A DNA stretch of 64,000 nt from Janthinobacterium rivuli (GCF_009208735.1 NZ_WFLJ01000003.1:124001-188000); one strand, 5' to 3'; shown: positions 1 to 8,773, counted from the stretch's first letter. Program-made: numbers and translations. The notes: a model not told the origin generated them from the letters alone.

Positions 1-704
1 ATTTGCGCCGCCATCTGGAAGGCGCGCTGGCCGCCTGTCAGGGTGTCGGGCAGCCACAATATCTGTTGCTGGGCGTCGTAGCGGTGCTTGCGCACCATGC
101 CCGCGTCGCCATCGGACAAGCGCACCTGAATGCCATGGCGCTCCAGCAGGCGTCCCTGCAGCGCATCGAGCGTGCGCAGGGCGGGATCGAGTTCGCCCGC
201 CACGAGTTCCGCCGCCCGGTCCAGTTCATCGATGTAGTTTTGCCGCCGGTTCAGGTATTCGCGCACTTCCTCGTCCGTGGACGGGGCCGCCGAGCTGGCG
301 CCGCGGCTGCCGTCGTCGAGGCGCGCGGCCAAGGTGTCGGCCCGCTCCGCCATCACCCGGTAGCGCCGCTGCAGCAGCAAAATCGAGCGCGCCAGTTCCG
401 GCATGTTTTCCACCAGCATTTTCAATTCCGCCATCGAGGTGGGCGGCGCGTCCGGCAATTCGCCGAACACGTCGCGCACGTCGGCCACCAGGCTGGCGCT
501 GTCGTGTTCGGAAAAGATTTGCGGATCGACTCCCAGCACCGTGCCGATGCGCAACAGGATCGGCACCGTCAGCGGGCGCTGGTTGCGCTCCATCTGGTTC
601 AGGTAGCTGGGCGAAATGCCCAGGGACTTGGCCAGCGCGACCTGCGTCATGCGCCGTTCCTCGCGCAGCCGTTGCAGGCGCACGCCCATGAAAACCTTTG
701 CCAT
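1..704 (-). CDS. XRE-family regulator of short-chain acyl metabolism (ScfR/RamB-like), 5' part only
   Basis: This is the N-terminal part of a transcription factor that runs off the left edge of the window; about 234 codons are visible. It starts at the ATG complementary to 702-704 with MAKVFMGVRLQRLREERRMT. Residues 8-62 form a Cro/CI-type helix-turn-helix (QVALAKSLGISPSYLNQMER). A linker follows, and then the beginning of what looks like the IrrE-like middle domain of the ScfR/RamB/PrpR group. Regulators of this group respond to short-chain acyl-CoA and control propionate or acetate metabolism. It diverges from a valine-degradation operon whose end product is propionyl-CoA, which fits that role. 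The assignment to this subfamily rests on the HTH and the context; the diagnostic C-terminal domain is outside the window. Confidence 0.75.
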   Translation of the reverse strand, partial: MAKVFMGVRLQRLREERRMTQVALAKSLGISPSYLNQMERNQRPLTVPILLRIGTVLGVDPQIFSEHDSASLVADVRDVFGELPDAPPTSMAELKMLVENMPELARSILLLQRRYRVMAERADTLAARLDDGSRGASSAAPSTDEEVREYLNRRQNYIDELDRAAELVAGELDPALRTLDALQGRLLERHGIQVRLSDGDAGMVRKHRYDAQQQILWLPDTLTGGQRAFQMAAQ

Positions 705-731
705 CGCGCTTCTCCTTCTCCCGGTTTGTGG

Positions 732-832
732 AATTTGCAAATTTACAATCTTTGCAGATTAACAGATTCAGCTTTGCATTATCTCGCATTTTCACGCCTT
801 GTTTGCGGCGGCGATTGTGCGAATAATGCAAA
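732..832. promoter_or_regulatory. Candidate operator region for the acyl-metabolism regulator
   Basis: The divergent intergenic region contains a perfect 12-bp palindrome, AATTTGCAAATT, at 732-743. Further TTTGC-type half-sites lie at 751-756 (TTTGCA), 773-779 (TTTGCAT), 801-806 (GTTTGC) and, in inverted orientation, 826-832 (ATGCAAA). TTTGCAAA-type sites are the known targets of RamB and PrpR, which belong to the same regulator class as the neighbouring gene. Autoregulation and control of the valine operon are therefore inferred. Confidence 0.5.
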
Positions 833-862
833 CAGACCCATACCCACACAAGGAGACACCGA

Positions 863-2371
863 GTGACCACGCAAACTGCATTTCCGACCGTTCCCCTCTT
901 GATCAACGGCGAGTGGGTGGAATCCCAGACCACCGTCTGGCGCGACGTCGTCAACCCCGCCACGCAGGAAGTATTGGCCCGTGTGCCGTTCGCCACGCCG
1001 GACGAAGTCAACGCCGCCATCGCCTCGGCCCAGCGCGCCTTTAAAACCTGGCGCAAGACGCCGATCGGCGCGCGCGCGCGCATTTTTCTCAAGCTCCAGC
1101 AGCTGATCCGTGAAAACATGGCCGACCTGGCCGCCACCCTGACGATGGAACAGGGCAAGACCCTGCTCGACGCGGAAGGCGACGTCTTCCGCGGCCTGGA
1201 AGTGGTGGAGCACGCTGCCAACATCGGCACCCTGCAGATGGGCGAATACGCGCAAAACGTGGCCGGCGGCGTCGATACCTACAGCGTGATGCAGCCGCTG
1301 GGCGTGTGCGCCGGCATCACCCCGTTCAACTTCCCCGCCATGATCCCGCTGTGGATGTTCCCGATGGCGATCGCCTGCGGCAATACCTTCGTGTTGAAGC
1401 CATCGGAGCAAGATCCGCTGGTGACGGAAAAACTCGTGCGCCTGGCCTTGCAGGCGGGCATTCCGGCCGGCGTGCTGAACGTCATTCACGGCGGCGAAGA
1501 CGTCGTCAACGCCCTGTGCGACCACCCGGACATCAAGGCCATTTCCTTCGTGGGATCGAGCAAAGTGGGTACGCATGTGTACCAGCGCGCCAGCCTGAAC
1601 GGCAAACGCGCGCAATGCATGATGGGCGCCAAGAACCACGCCGTCGTCTTGCCGGACGCCAATAAAGAACAGACTCTGAACCAGCTGTTGGGCGCGGGCT
1701 TCGGCGCGGCCGGCCAGCGCTGCATGGCCGCTTCCGTCGCCGTGCTGGTGGGCGCAGCGCGCGAGTGGCTGCCGGAATTGTCCGCCAAGGCGCAAACCTT
1801 GACGGTGGGCGCGGGCAAGGACAATCCCGACCTGGGCCCGGTCATTTCCTGCGCGGCGAAAGAGCGCGTGCACAGCCTGGTCGCCAGGGGCATCGAGCAG
1901 GGCGCCGTGCTGACCCTGGACGGGCGCGACGTGAAGGTCGACGGCTATCCGAACGGCAACTTCGTGGGACCGACGATTCTTTCGGGCGTGAAACCCGGCA
2001 TGGTTGTGTATGACCAGGAAATCTTTGGCCCCGTGCTGATCGTCGTCGAAGTCGATACACTCGACGAAGCCATTGCGCTGGTGAACGCGAATCCGAACGG
2101 CAATGGCACGGCGCTGTTCACGCAAAGCGGCGCGGCCGCGCGTTACTTCCAGGAAGAAATCGACGTGGGCCAGGTCGGCATCAACGTGCCCATTCCCGTG
2201 CCCGTTCCCCTGTTCAGCTTTACGGGTTCGCGCGGTTCCAAGCTGGGCGATTTGGGCCCGTTCGGCAAGCAAGTCGTGCTGTTCTACACGCAGACGCAGA
2301 CGATCACCCAGCGCTGGTTCACGGACGCTGCCTCGGTGGGCAAGGTCAACACCACCATCAGCCTCAAATAA
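863..2371 (+). CDS. mmsA: Methylmalonate-semialdehyde dehydrogenase (CoA-acylating)
   Basis: This 502-residue enzyme oxidises methylmalonate semialdehyde with NAD+ and CoA to propionyl-CoA and CO2, the last step of valine breakdown. It starts with GTG, supported by the Shine-Dalgarno AGGAGA at 851-856. The aldehyde dehydrogenase fold is clear: the MmsA-typical [15 protein letters not shown] stretch lies near residue 150, and the catalytic cysteine is Cys287 in GQRCMA. The C-terminal [15 protein letters not shown] segment is also typical of MmsA. It is the first gene of a five-gene operon carrying the complete lower valine pathway. The length is normal for the family. Confidence 0.95.
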   Translation: MTTQTAFPTVPLLINGEWVESQTTVWRDVVNPATQEVLARVPFATPDEVNAAIASAQRAFKTWRKTPIGARARIFLKLQQLIRENMADLAATLTMEQGKTLLDAEGDVFRGLEVVEHAANIGTLQMGEYAQNVAGGVDTYSVMQPLGVCAGITPFNFPAMIPLWMFPMAIACGNTFVLKPSEQDPLVTEKLVRLALQAGIPAGVLNVIHGGEDVVNALCDHPDIKAISFVGSSKVGTHVYQRASLNGKRAQCMMGAKNHAVVLPDANKEQTLNQLLGAGFGAAGQRCMAASVAVLVGAAREWLPELSAKAQTLTVGAGKDNPDLGPVISCAAKERVHSLVARGIEQGAVLTLDGRDVKVDGYPNGNFVGPTILSGVKPGMVVYDQEIFGPVLIVVEVDTLDEAIALVNANPNGNGTALFTQSGAAARYFQEEIDVGQVGINVPIPVPVPLFSFTGSRGSKLGDLGPFGKQVVLFYTQTQTITQRWFTDAASVGKVNTTISLK

Positions 2372-2380
2372 GGAGCTGGC

Positions 2381-3541
2381 ATGGACTTTGAACTGAGCGA
2401 CGAGCAGCGCGAGTTCCAGCAGGCGGCGCGCGCGTTTGCCGACGGCGAACTGGCGCCGCACGCGGCGCATTGGGATGCGGAATCGATCTTCCCGGTGGAA
2501 ACCATCGCCAAGGCGGGCGAGATGGGCTTTTGCGGCCTGTACACGCCGCAGCGCTGGGGCGGCCTGGGCCTGTCGCGCCAGGATGCGGCCATCGTCTTCG
2601 AAGAGCTGGCGGGCGGCTGCACCTCGACCACGGCCTACATCACGATCCACAACATGGCCACCTGGATGCTGTCGCGCTGGGGCCAGGAAGCCCTGTGCGA
2701 CGAGTGGGTACCGGCCCTGGCCGCCGGCCAGAAGCTGGCCAGCTATTGCCTGACGGAACCGCAATCGGGTTCGGACGCGGCGTCCCTGCGCACGAAAGCC
2801 GTGAAGGATGGCGACTTCTATGTGCTGGACGGCACGAAGGCCTTCATTTCCGGCGCGGGCCAGACGGACATGCTGATCGTCATGGCGAGAACCGGCGGCG
2901 AGGGTGCGGCCGGCATTTCCGCGTTTGCCGTGCCGGCGAATTTGCCCGGCATCGTGTATGGCAAGAAGGAAGAAAAGATGGGCTGGAACAGCCAGCCCAC
3001 GCGCATCATCAGCTTCGACCAGGTGAAAGTGCCTGTTGGTAACTTGTTGGGCGTGGAAGGCGAAGGCTTTGCCATCGCCATGAAGGGCATCGATGGTGGA
3101 CGCATCAATATCGCCGTGTGCTCGGTCGGCACGGCGCAGGCGGCCTTGACGCGGGCGCAGGCCTACATGAAGGAGCGCACGCAGTTCGGCCGTGAACTGG
3201 CCCAGTTCCAGGCCCTGCAATTCAAGCTGGCCGACATGCTGACGGAGCTGGTGGCGGCGCGCCAGATGGTGCGCCTGGCGGCCTGGAAACTCGACCAGGA
3301 AAGCCCGGACGCCACCGCGTATTGCGCCATGGCAAAACGTTTCGCCACGGATGTGGGTTTCAATGTCGCCAACGATGCGCTGCAATTGCATGGCGGCTAC
3401 GGCTACATCCGCGAGTACCCGCTCGAGCGCCACGTGCGCGACACGCGGGTACACCAGATCCTGGAAGGGACGAATGAAATCATGCGCCTGATCGTCGCGC
3501 GAGCGATTTTGAAAGACGGCGCCACGGAGACTTTACGATGA
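2381..3541 (+). CDS. Isobutyryl-CoA (short-chain acyl-CoA) dehydrogenase
   Basis: This is an FAD-dependent acyl-CoA dehydrogenase of 386 residues, expected to convert isobutyryl-CoA to methacrylyl-CoA and pass electrons to ETF. It shows the family's CLTEPQSGSDAASL substrate/FAD loop, the ISGAGQTDML segment and the C-terminal HGGYGYIREYPLERH...EGTNEIM signature. AGGAG lies just upstream of the ATG. It begins 9 bp after mmsA and its last four bases overlap the start of the next gene (ATGA). Substrate preference is inferred from the operon, which holds every other enzyme of the valine route; the fold alone would also allow another short or branched acyl-CoA. Confidence 0.88.
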   Translation: MDFELSDEQREFQQAARAFADGELAPHAAHWDAESIFPVETIAKAGEMGFCGLYTPQRWGGLGLSRQDAAIVFEELAGGCTSTTAYITIHNMATWMLSRWGQEALCDEWVPALAAGQKLASYCLTEPQSGSDAASLRTKAVKDGDFYVLDGTKAFISGAGQTDMLIVMARTGGEGAAGISAFAVPANLPGIVYGKKEEKMGWNSQPTRIISFDQVKVPVGNLLGVEGEGFAIAMKGIDGGRINIAVCSVGTAQAALTRAQAYMKERTQFGRELAQFQALQFKLADMLTELVAARQMVRLAAWKLDQESPDATAYCAMAKRFATDVGFNVANDALQLHGGYGYIREYPLERHVRDTRVHQILEGTNEIMRLIVARAILKDGATETLR

Positions 3542-4323
3542 CAAAAGTGTATACGAATTTGCTGCTGGAACGCCGTGGCCACACGGCCCTGGTGACCCTC
3601 GACAACCCGCCCGCCCACACGTGGACCCTGGCCAGCCTGCGCGCCCTGAAGGAGCTGGTGGCCGACCTGAATGCCGACGCCGATGTGTACGCTCTCGTGA
3701 TCACGGGCGGCGGCGCCAAGTTCTTCTCGGCTGGCGCCGATTTGAAAGTGTTTGCCGATGGCAACAAGGACACGGCATTCGCCATGGCCGCCGCCTTTGG
3801 CGAGGCGTTCGAGGCGCTGTCCGCGTTTCGCGGCGTCAGCATCGCCGCCATCAATGGCTATGCCATGGGCGGCGGGCTCGAATGCGCACTCGCTTGCGAC
3901 ATCCGCATTGCCGAGGAACACGCGCAGATGGCCTTGCCGGAAGCGTCCGTCGGCTTGCTGCCGTGCGCGGGCGGCACGCAGCATTTGCCGTGGCTGGTGG
4001 GCGAAGGCTGGGCCAAGCGCATGATTTTATGTGGCGAGCGCGTCGATGCGGACAAGGCCCTGGCCATCGGCCTCGTCGAGGAAGTCGTGCCAACCGGCAA
4101 GGCTGCCGCCACGGCCCTGGCCCTGGCCGCCAAGGTGGCGCGCCAGAGCCCCAGCAGCGTGACGGCGTGCAAGACCCTGATCCAGGGCGCGCGCAGCCAT
4201 CCGCTCGTCGATTCTCTGCCCGATGAACGAACCCTGTTCCTCGGCCTGTTCGATACGCAAGACCAGAAAGAGGGCGTGCAAGCGTTCCTGGAAAAACGTC
4301 CGGCGGAGTGGAAGAATGGCTGA
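3538..4323 (+). CDS. Enoyl-CoA hydratase (probably methacrylyl-CoA hydratase)
   Basis: This 261-residue crotonase-fold enzyme would add water to methacrylyl-CoA to give 3-hydroxyisobutyryl-CoA. The oxyanion-hole segments are visible as FFSAGADLKVF (about residues 61-71) and AMGGGLECALACDIRIA (about 107-123). The catalytic-glutamate region PEASVGLLPCAGGTQ follows. It overlaps the upstream acyl-CoA dehydrogenase by 4 bp and the downstream hydrolase by 8 bp, so translation is probably coupled. It is distinct from the next gene, which belongs to the hydrolase branch of the same superfamily. Confidence 0.88.
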   Translation: MTKVYTNLLLERRGHTALVTLDNPPAHTWTLASLRALKELVADLNADADVYALVITGGGAKFFSAGADLKVFADGNKDTAFAMAAAFGEAFEALSAFRGVSIAAINGYAMGGGLECALACDIRIAEEHAQMALPEASVGLLPCAGGTQHLPWLVGEGWAKRMILCGERVDADKALAIGLVEEVVPTGKAAATALALAAKVARQSPSSVTACKTLIQGARSHPLVDSLPDERTLFLGLFDTQDQKEGVQAFLEKRPAEWKNG

Positions 4324-5458
4324 AACTACTGTGGCTGAAACCTTGGTTGAGACCGTCAAGATAGAAGAACGCGACTGTCCCGGCGGCATGAAGCTGGGCG
4401 TCATCACCCTCGACGCGCCGAAGTCCTTGCACGCGCTGACCCTGGAGATGATACGCGTCATCGATGGCGCCCTCGTGCGCTGGGCCAGCGACACGGCCAT
4501 CGCCTGCGTGGTGCTGCAATCGTCGACCGACAAGGCCTTCTGTGCCGGCGGCGACGTGCGCAGCCTGCGCACGGCCGTCGTCGAGCAGCCGGGCGTTGTG
4601 CCGAATCCGCAGGCGCTGGCCTTCTTTGCCGAGGAATACCGGCTCGACCACCGCATCCATACCTATGTGAAACCGCTGCTGGTGTGGGGCGGCGGCATCG
4701 TCATGGGCGGCGGCCTGGGCCTGATGGCCGGCGCCAGCCACAGGGTGGTGACGGAAAGCACGCGCATCGCCATGCCGGAAATCACGATCGGTCTGTTCCC
4801 CGACGTGGGCGGCAGCTGGTTCCTGGGCCGCATGCCGGGGCGCAGCGGCCTGTTCCTGGGGTTGACGGGGGCACCAATGAACGGGGCCGACGCCCTGTTC
4901 GCGGGCCTGGGCGACTATTTCCTGCGCCAGGACGAGCGGAACATGGTGCTCGACGCGCTGGCGCTGGCGCAATGGCAAGCCAGCCCCGCGGCGAATCACC
5001 AGCAACTGAGCCGCTTGCTGCGCGGCTTCTCGGCGCCGTCATCCATGCTGCCCGTGTCCGAAGTGCGCGCCAACTTCGACGCCATCGCCGCGCTGACGCA
5101 AGCGCCCACCTTGCCCGAAGTGGTGGCCGCCATTGCCGCCTACGACGGCGATTCGGTGTGGCTGCAAAAGGCGGCCCACTCGCTGGACAAGGGCGCGCCC
5201 AGTTCGGCCGCTTTGGTCTGGGCCATGCGTGTACGCACGCGGCACATGAGTCTGGCGCAAGTGTTCCAGCTGGAATTGATCGTTGCCGTGCAATGCTGCG
5301 CCCATGCCGATTTCCGCGAAGGCGTGCGCGCCTTGCTGATCGACAAGGACAACGCGCCACAGTGGCAGCCGGCCAGCCTGAGCGAGGTCGGCGATGCATA
5401 TCTCAATGCATATTTCACGGCGCCGTGGACGCAGCATCCATTGGCCGATTTACATTAA
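4316..5458 (+). CDS. 3-hydroxyisobutyryl-CoA hydrolase
   Basis: This 380-residue crotonase-superfamily protein belongs to the HIBYL-CoA hydrolase branch, which releases free 3-hydroxyisobutyrate from its CoA ester. Diagnostic segments are FCAGGDVRSL, VWGGGIVMGGGLGLMAG and AMPEITIGLFPDVGGSWFL, followed by the long C-terminal helical region that plain enoyl-CoA hydratases lack. The reading frame is open further upstream. The start at 4316 is preferred because it gives MAETTVAETLVETVK and overlaps the previous gene by only 8 bp. Hydrolysing the CoA ester here makes the alcohol substrate for the following dehydrogenase. Confidence 0.9.
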   Translation: MAETTVAETLVETVKIEERDCPGGMKLGVITLDAPKSLHALTLEMIRVIDGALVRWASDTAIACVVLQSSTDKAFCAGGDVRSLRTAVVEQPGVVPNPQALAFFAEEYRLDHRIHTYVKPLLVWGGGIVMGGGLGLMAGASHRVVTESTRIAMPEITIGLFPDVGGSWFLGRMPGRSGLFLGLTGAPMNGADALFAGLGDYFLRQDERNMVLDALALAQWQASPAANHQQLSRLLRGFSAPSSMLPVSEVRANFDAIAALTQAPTLPEVVAAIAAYDGDSVWLQKAAHSLDKGAPSSAALVWAMRVRTRHMSLAQVFQLELIVAVQCCAHADFREGVRALLIDKDNAPQWQPASLSEVGDAYLNAYFTAPWTQHPLADLH

Positions 5459-5480
5459 AAGAACAACAGGAGACAGACGC

Positions 5481-6383
5481 ATGCAACATATCGCTTTCAT
5501 CGGCCTGGGCAACATGGGCGCGCCGATGGCCCGCAACCTGGTGGCCGCCGGCTTTCACGTTTCCGTGTTCGATCTGACGCCGGCGGCAGTGGCTTCGCTC
5601 GTCGAGGCGGGCGCCACGGCGGCCGCCTCCGCCAGCGCAGCCGTACAGACGGCCGACGCCGTCATCACCATGCTGCCAGCCAACAAGCACGTGCAGGAGC
5701 TGTATCTGGCCGCAGGCGGCGTGCTCGATTCGGCCAGGCCGGGCGCCCTGTTCATCGATTGCAGCACCATCGCCGCCGACGTGGCGCGGCAAGTGGCGCA
5801 GGCGGCCACGGCGCGCGGCTTTGCCATGATCGATGCGCCCGTCTCGGGCGGCACAGCGGGCGCGGCGGCCGGCACCCTGACCTTCATCGTCGGCGGCAGC
5901 GAAGCGGCCTTGCAGCAGGCGCGTCCCCTGCTGGAAAAGATGGGCAAGAATATCTTCCACGCGGGCGAGGCGGGCGCGGGCCAGGTGGCGAAGATTTGCA
6001 ACAACATGCTGCTGGGGATCTTGATGGCCGGCACGGCCGAGGCGCTGAATCTGGGCGTGGCGCATGGGCTGGACCCGAAAGTGTTGTCCGACATCATGGC
6101 CAAGAGTTCGGGACGCAACTGGACCCTGGAAGTGTACAACCCGTGGCCCGGTGTCATGGAGGGCACGCCCGCGTCGCGCAATTACACTGGCGGCTTCGGC
6201 ACGGCGCTGATGCTGAAAGACCTGGGTCTGGCGCAGCAGTCGGCCCTGTCGGCCAACGCGCCCACGCCCTTGGGCGGCCTGGTGCGCCAGCTGTACCAGA
6301 TGCATGCGCAAGCCGGTTATGCGCAGCAGGATTTCTCCAGCATCGTGCAGATGCTGCAGCCGGACTTGAGCAAGCCTGCCTGA
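5481..6383 (+). CDS. mmsB: 3-hydroxyisobutyrate dehydrogenase
   Basis: This NAD-dependent beta-hydroxyacid dehydrogenase of 300 residues oxidises 3-hydroxyisobutyrate to methylmalonate semialdehyde, the substrate of MmsA. The Rossmann motif GLGNMGAPMARNL is at residues 7-19, the substrate-binding DAPVSGGTAGAAAGTLTFIVGG near 120-140, and the catalytic lysine segment GAGQVAKICNNM near 165-177. The start at 5481 follows a strong ACAGGAGA ribosome-binding site; the frame extends upstream but without support. It is the last gene of the valine operon. A hairpin whose T-tract faces the other strand follows. Confidence 0.95.
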   Translation: MQHIAFIGLGNMGAPMARNLVAAGFHVSVFDLTPAAVASLVEAGATAAASASAAVQTADAVITMLPANKHVQELYLAAGGVLDSARPGALFIDCSTIAADVARQVAQAATARGFAMIDAPVSGGTAGAAAGTLTFIVGGSEAALQQARPLLEKMGKNIFHAGEAGAGQVAKICNNMLLGILMAGTAEALNLGVAHGLDPKVLSDIMAKSSGRNWTLEVYNPWPGVMEGTPASRNYTGGFGTALMLKDLGLAQQSALSANAPTPLGGLVRQLYQMHAQAGYAQQDFSSIVQMLQPDLSKPA

Positions 6384-6395
6384 GGAATTTTGGAC

Positions 6396-6424
6396 AAAAA
6401 AAAGCCCGCTGGTAAAAGCGGGCT
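6396..6424 (-). terminator. Rho-independent terminator facing leftward
   Basis: An 8-bp perfect stem (AGCCCGCT at 6403-6410 with AGCGGGCT at 6417-6424) has an A-run at 6396-6403. On the minus strand this is a stem followed by eight U residues. It can end leftward transcription from the lipoprotein genes. The stem may also stop the mmsB transcript, but no T-tract follows on the plus strand. Confidence 0.75.
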
Positions 6425-6457
6425 AAATCCAATTCTTGGAAGAGTTGGAGGAGACAG

Positions 6458-6526
6458 ATGCATTATGCTGCATCGCCACATATAACTCCAATTTATATTT
6501 TGAATATCAAATATAGATTTTCATGA
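6458..6526 (+). CDS. Possible 22-codon small ORF with strong ribosome-binding site
   Basis: A near-ideal GGAGGAG at 6447-6453 precedes an ATG that opens a 22-residue frame (MHYAASPHITPIYILNIKYR...). The segment is AT-rich compared with its neighbours. I recognise no family. It could be a leader peptide, the relic of a gene start or chance. It lies just after the terminator, in the gap between convergent genes. Confidence 0.2.
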   Translation: MHYAASPHITPIYILNIKYRFS

Positions 6527-6536
6527 TATCTCTTCC

Positions 6537-6559
6537 CGGTAGCCGCGCAGCGGCTACCG
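6537..6559 (-). terminator. Strong hairpin after the lipoprotein gene
   Basis: A perfect 10-bp stem, CGGTAGCCGC (6537-6546) and GCGGCTACCG (6550-6559), has a 3-nt loop. It lies 11 bp beyond the stop codon of the leftward lipoprotein gene. No T-tract follows on either strand, so it may stabilise the RNA 3' end rather than terminate by itself. Confidence 0.4.
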
Positions 6560-6569
6560 TTGCCGCAAC

Positions 6570-7151
6570 TCAGGCCGGATTGCAGGCGATCTGCACCGTC
6601 GTCACATTCGCTTCGCCCATGGTGCCGCCGCCAGTGCCCGGCTGTACGACGCACTGCAGACCCTTGGGCTGAACGGAGACGCTGATGCCATAGGTGTCGC
6701 CATAGGCGACTGAGCCGGCCATGGTAAAGGTCTTGGCGTCCTTGACCACCGTTGTTGTTGTGCTACCGTTAATCAGCGCCAGGCCGTCCACGGTCAGGCC
6801 GGAAATCGTGCCGCCCACGGTATAGCTGTTTTGCGAGCAACTCACAGCGGCGCTGATACTGAGGTAATGACCAGCCGAGCCGGAACCACCGCTGATGCCG
6901 CAAGTCATGTGGGCCGGTTGTTGCTGGATGGTGATGTTGTAGTCGGTACCATAGTCGATGCGCTTGGCAAAGGTGAACGACGTTTTCCCTGCAGGAACCG
7001 GCAGGGGGTCGCCGCCATTGGCGAGGATCAGTCCTTCATTGTTCAAGCCGGAAATCGTGCCGCCTACCTCATACGAGGCCTTGCCGCCGCAAGCGGCCAG
7101 TCCCAGGGTCAGCAGCAGCGCGGCGAGTGGGCGCAAGCAGGATAACTTCAT
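6570..7151 (-). CDS. Repeat lipoprotein A (paralogue of the adjacent gene)
   Basis: This is a secreted lipoprotein of 193 residues with an N-terminal signal and lipobox (LLLTLGLAACGG). The start at 7151 is chosen because GGAGA lies at the right distance upstream and because it places the signal peptide at the N-terminus. The mature part has two copies of an approximately 80-residue beta-rich unit that begins VGGTISGL and contains GLILANGG/GLALINGS, Y.ITIQQQP/Y.ISVSVQP and a closing cysteine. Units of this VGGT(I/V)SGL type recur in many proteobacterial surface proteins of unknown function. A paralogue lies 36 bp upstream, so the two are probably co-transcribed. No function is claimed. Confidence 0.75.
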   Translation of the reverse strand: MKLSCLRPLAALLLTLGLAACGGKASYEVGGTISGLNNEGLILANGGDPLPVPAGKTSFTFAKRIDYGTDYNITIQQQPAHMTCGISGGSGSAGHYLSISAAVSCSQNSYTVGGTISGLTVDGLALINGSTTTTVVKDAKTFTMAGSVAYGDTYGISVSVQPKGLQCVVQPGTGGGTMGEANVTTVQIACNPA

Positions 7152-7187
7152 GTATTTCTCCAAAAAATAGGTGACGGATCGCAAGGA

Positions 7188-7787
7188 TTACTGCGGCGTG
7201 CAGTCAAGTGTGGCCGCGGTCGTGGCGGCAGAACCCATCGTGCCGACCGTATCGCTGCCGTCGGCACTCTTTGAACCCTGGAAGCGGCACTTCAGGCCCG
7301 TTGGCTGAGCCAGTATGGAAATACCGTATGCGGCGCCGTCATCAACGCTTTTGAATTCGTAGGTGGTGGCGCCAGTCAGCGGGCTGATGCCGCTGGGGCC
7401 CATTATCAGACGCAAGCCATCGGCGCTCAAGCCGGTGATGGTGCCGCTCAGCGGGTAGGAGTTGGTCTGGCAGCTCACACGGGCCGTGGTTACGGTATAG
7501 CTCGATGCCTTGCCGGCGCCATTGATCATGGTGCAAACGGCGCCCTTGGGCTGTTGCGCGATGGTGATATCGTAGCGGTCATCGGTCTTGACGAGCTTGG
7601 TGAACACAACGTTGTTCAGGCCCGCAGTCACCGGCAAGCGTTCCCCGTCATTCAGGAGAATCAGGCCATCCTTGGCCAGGCCGTCGACTCTAACTTGCAG
7701 ATACAGGTTGCCGCCGCTGCCGCCGCAGGCTGCCAGTGTGACGGCGCAAGCCGCCGCCAGCATCGAGCGCAGGTACAAATTTTTCAT
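7188..7787 (-). CDS. Repeat lipoprotein B (paralogue of the adjacent gene)
   Basis: This lipoprotein of 199 residues has a signal peptide and lipobox (AVTLAACGGSGG). Like its neighbour it contains two VGGTISGL-type units, here more diverged: LQVRVDGLAKDGLILLNDG and LSGTITGLSADGLRLIMG. Each unit ends in a conserved cysteine after a Y-[DG]-I-[ST]-I-x-x-QP stretch. It is the upstream gene of the pair, and the two most likely arose by tandem duplication. A surface or periplasmic location is inferred from the lipobox. No catalytic motif is visible. Confidence 0.75.
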   Translation of the reverse strand: MKNLYLRSMLAAACAVTLAACGGSGGNLYLQVRVDGLAKDGLILLNDGERLPVTAGLNNVVFTKLVKTDDRYDITIAQQPKGAVCTMINGAGKASSYTVTTARVSCQTNSYPLSGTITGLSADGLRLIMGPSGISPLTGATTYEFKSVDDGAAYGISILAQPTGLKCRFQGSKSADGSDTVGTMGSAATTAATLDCTPQ

Positions 7788-8032
7788 ACATTCTCCAAAA
7801 CGAATTAGGTTGGGTAGCGCAACGCGGACGCTGGCGCCGCATTGGAATGGCGCCTATTTTAGTCTATCTGGCAAGCTGGATGACCTTGCCTTGTATCACC
7901 CTGTAACAATTTTTCGCCGGGATGCGCTGGCCCGGCCCCATTTCACGGGAGCGCAGCCATGCCGGCGGCGGCGATCGGTGCGACAATAGATGCACCCTGC
8001 GCACCGTGACGCAGCATCCCATTGTGAGTCCC

Positions 8033-8758
8033 ATGTCCCTTGCCCCTGTCAAATCCACCGTGCCGCCCAAGGCCATCCTGTTCGACCTCGACGATACCTT
8101 ATGGCCCATCGCGCCCGTGATTGCCGCCGCCGAAAGCCTGCTGCACGACTGGCTGGCCACGCATGCGCCCAAGGTGGCGCGGCAATTTTCCATCGAGGTG
8201 CTGCGCCAGCATCGCCTGGCCATGCTCAACGAACAACCGCATTTCCATGGCAACCTGATCGAGTTGCGCCGCGCGGGCCTGCTGGCCGCCTTCGAGGCTG
8301 CCGGCGAGGATGCCGCCCTGGTCGACGGGGCCATCCTGCAATTCCTGGCCGCGCGCCATCGCGTCCAGCCGTATGACGATGTCTTGCCGGGCCTGGCCTG
8401 GATGGGCCAGCGCATGCTGCTCGGCTCCATCTCGAACGGCAATGCGGACCTTGAAATTATCGGCCTGGCGCAGCACTTCAAGGTATCGATCGCCGCCAGC
8501 GATTTTGGCGTGGCCAAGCCCGACGCCAGCATCTTCCTGGCCGCTTGCGCGGCGCTGGACGTGGCGCCCCACGAAGCCGTGTATGTCGGTGACGACCTGT
8601 ATTTCGACGTGACGGGCGCGCAGGGGGCCGGCATGCGCGCCGTCTGGATGAACCGCAAGGGCAGCGACGCCCATCTGGCGGCCGGCGTGCGGCCCGACGC
8701 CATCTGCGCCAACTTTGATGAATTGCTGTTGTGGCTGCAGGGGCAACTGGAAGATTGA
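8033..8758 (+). CDS. HAD-superfamily hydrolase
   Basis: This is a haloacid dehalogenase-like phosphatase of 241 residues. Motif I, FDLDDTLW, carries the nucleophile Asp18 and general acid Asp20. Motif II is the SISNGN segment, motif III is the lysine in GVAKPDASIF, and motif IV is GDDLYFDVTGA. A helical cap lies between motifs I and II. The start at 8033 (MSLAPVKSTVPPKAIL) is preferred over upstream in-frame codons because the family fold begins soon after it. The substrate cannot be read from the sequence; a phosphorylated sugar or nucleotide is most likely. It lies 102 bp upstream of hrcA. Confidence 0.8.
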   Translation: MSLAPVKSTVPPKAILFDLDDTLWPIAPVIAAAESLLHDWLATHAPKVARQFSIEVLRQHRLAMLNEQPHFHGNLIELRRAGLLAAFEAAGEDAALVDGAILQFLAARHRVQPYDDVLPGLAWMGQRMLLGSISNGNADLEIIGLAQHFKVSIAASDFGVAKPDASIFLAACAALDVAPHEAVYVGDDLYFDVTGAQGAGMRAVWMNRKGSDAHLAAGVRPDAICANFDELLLWLQGQLED

Positions 8759-8773
8759 TCGCCGCCGGCCGGG

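Noticed and set aside
779-3454. An 891-codon minus-strand open frame opposite mmsA and the acyl-CoA dehydrogenase
   Set aside because: Both plus-strand genes are clear enzymes with motifs; the antisense frame has none.
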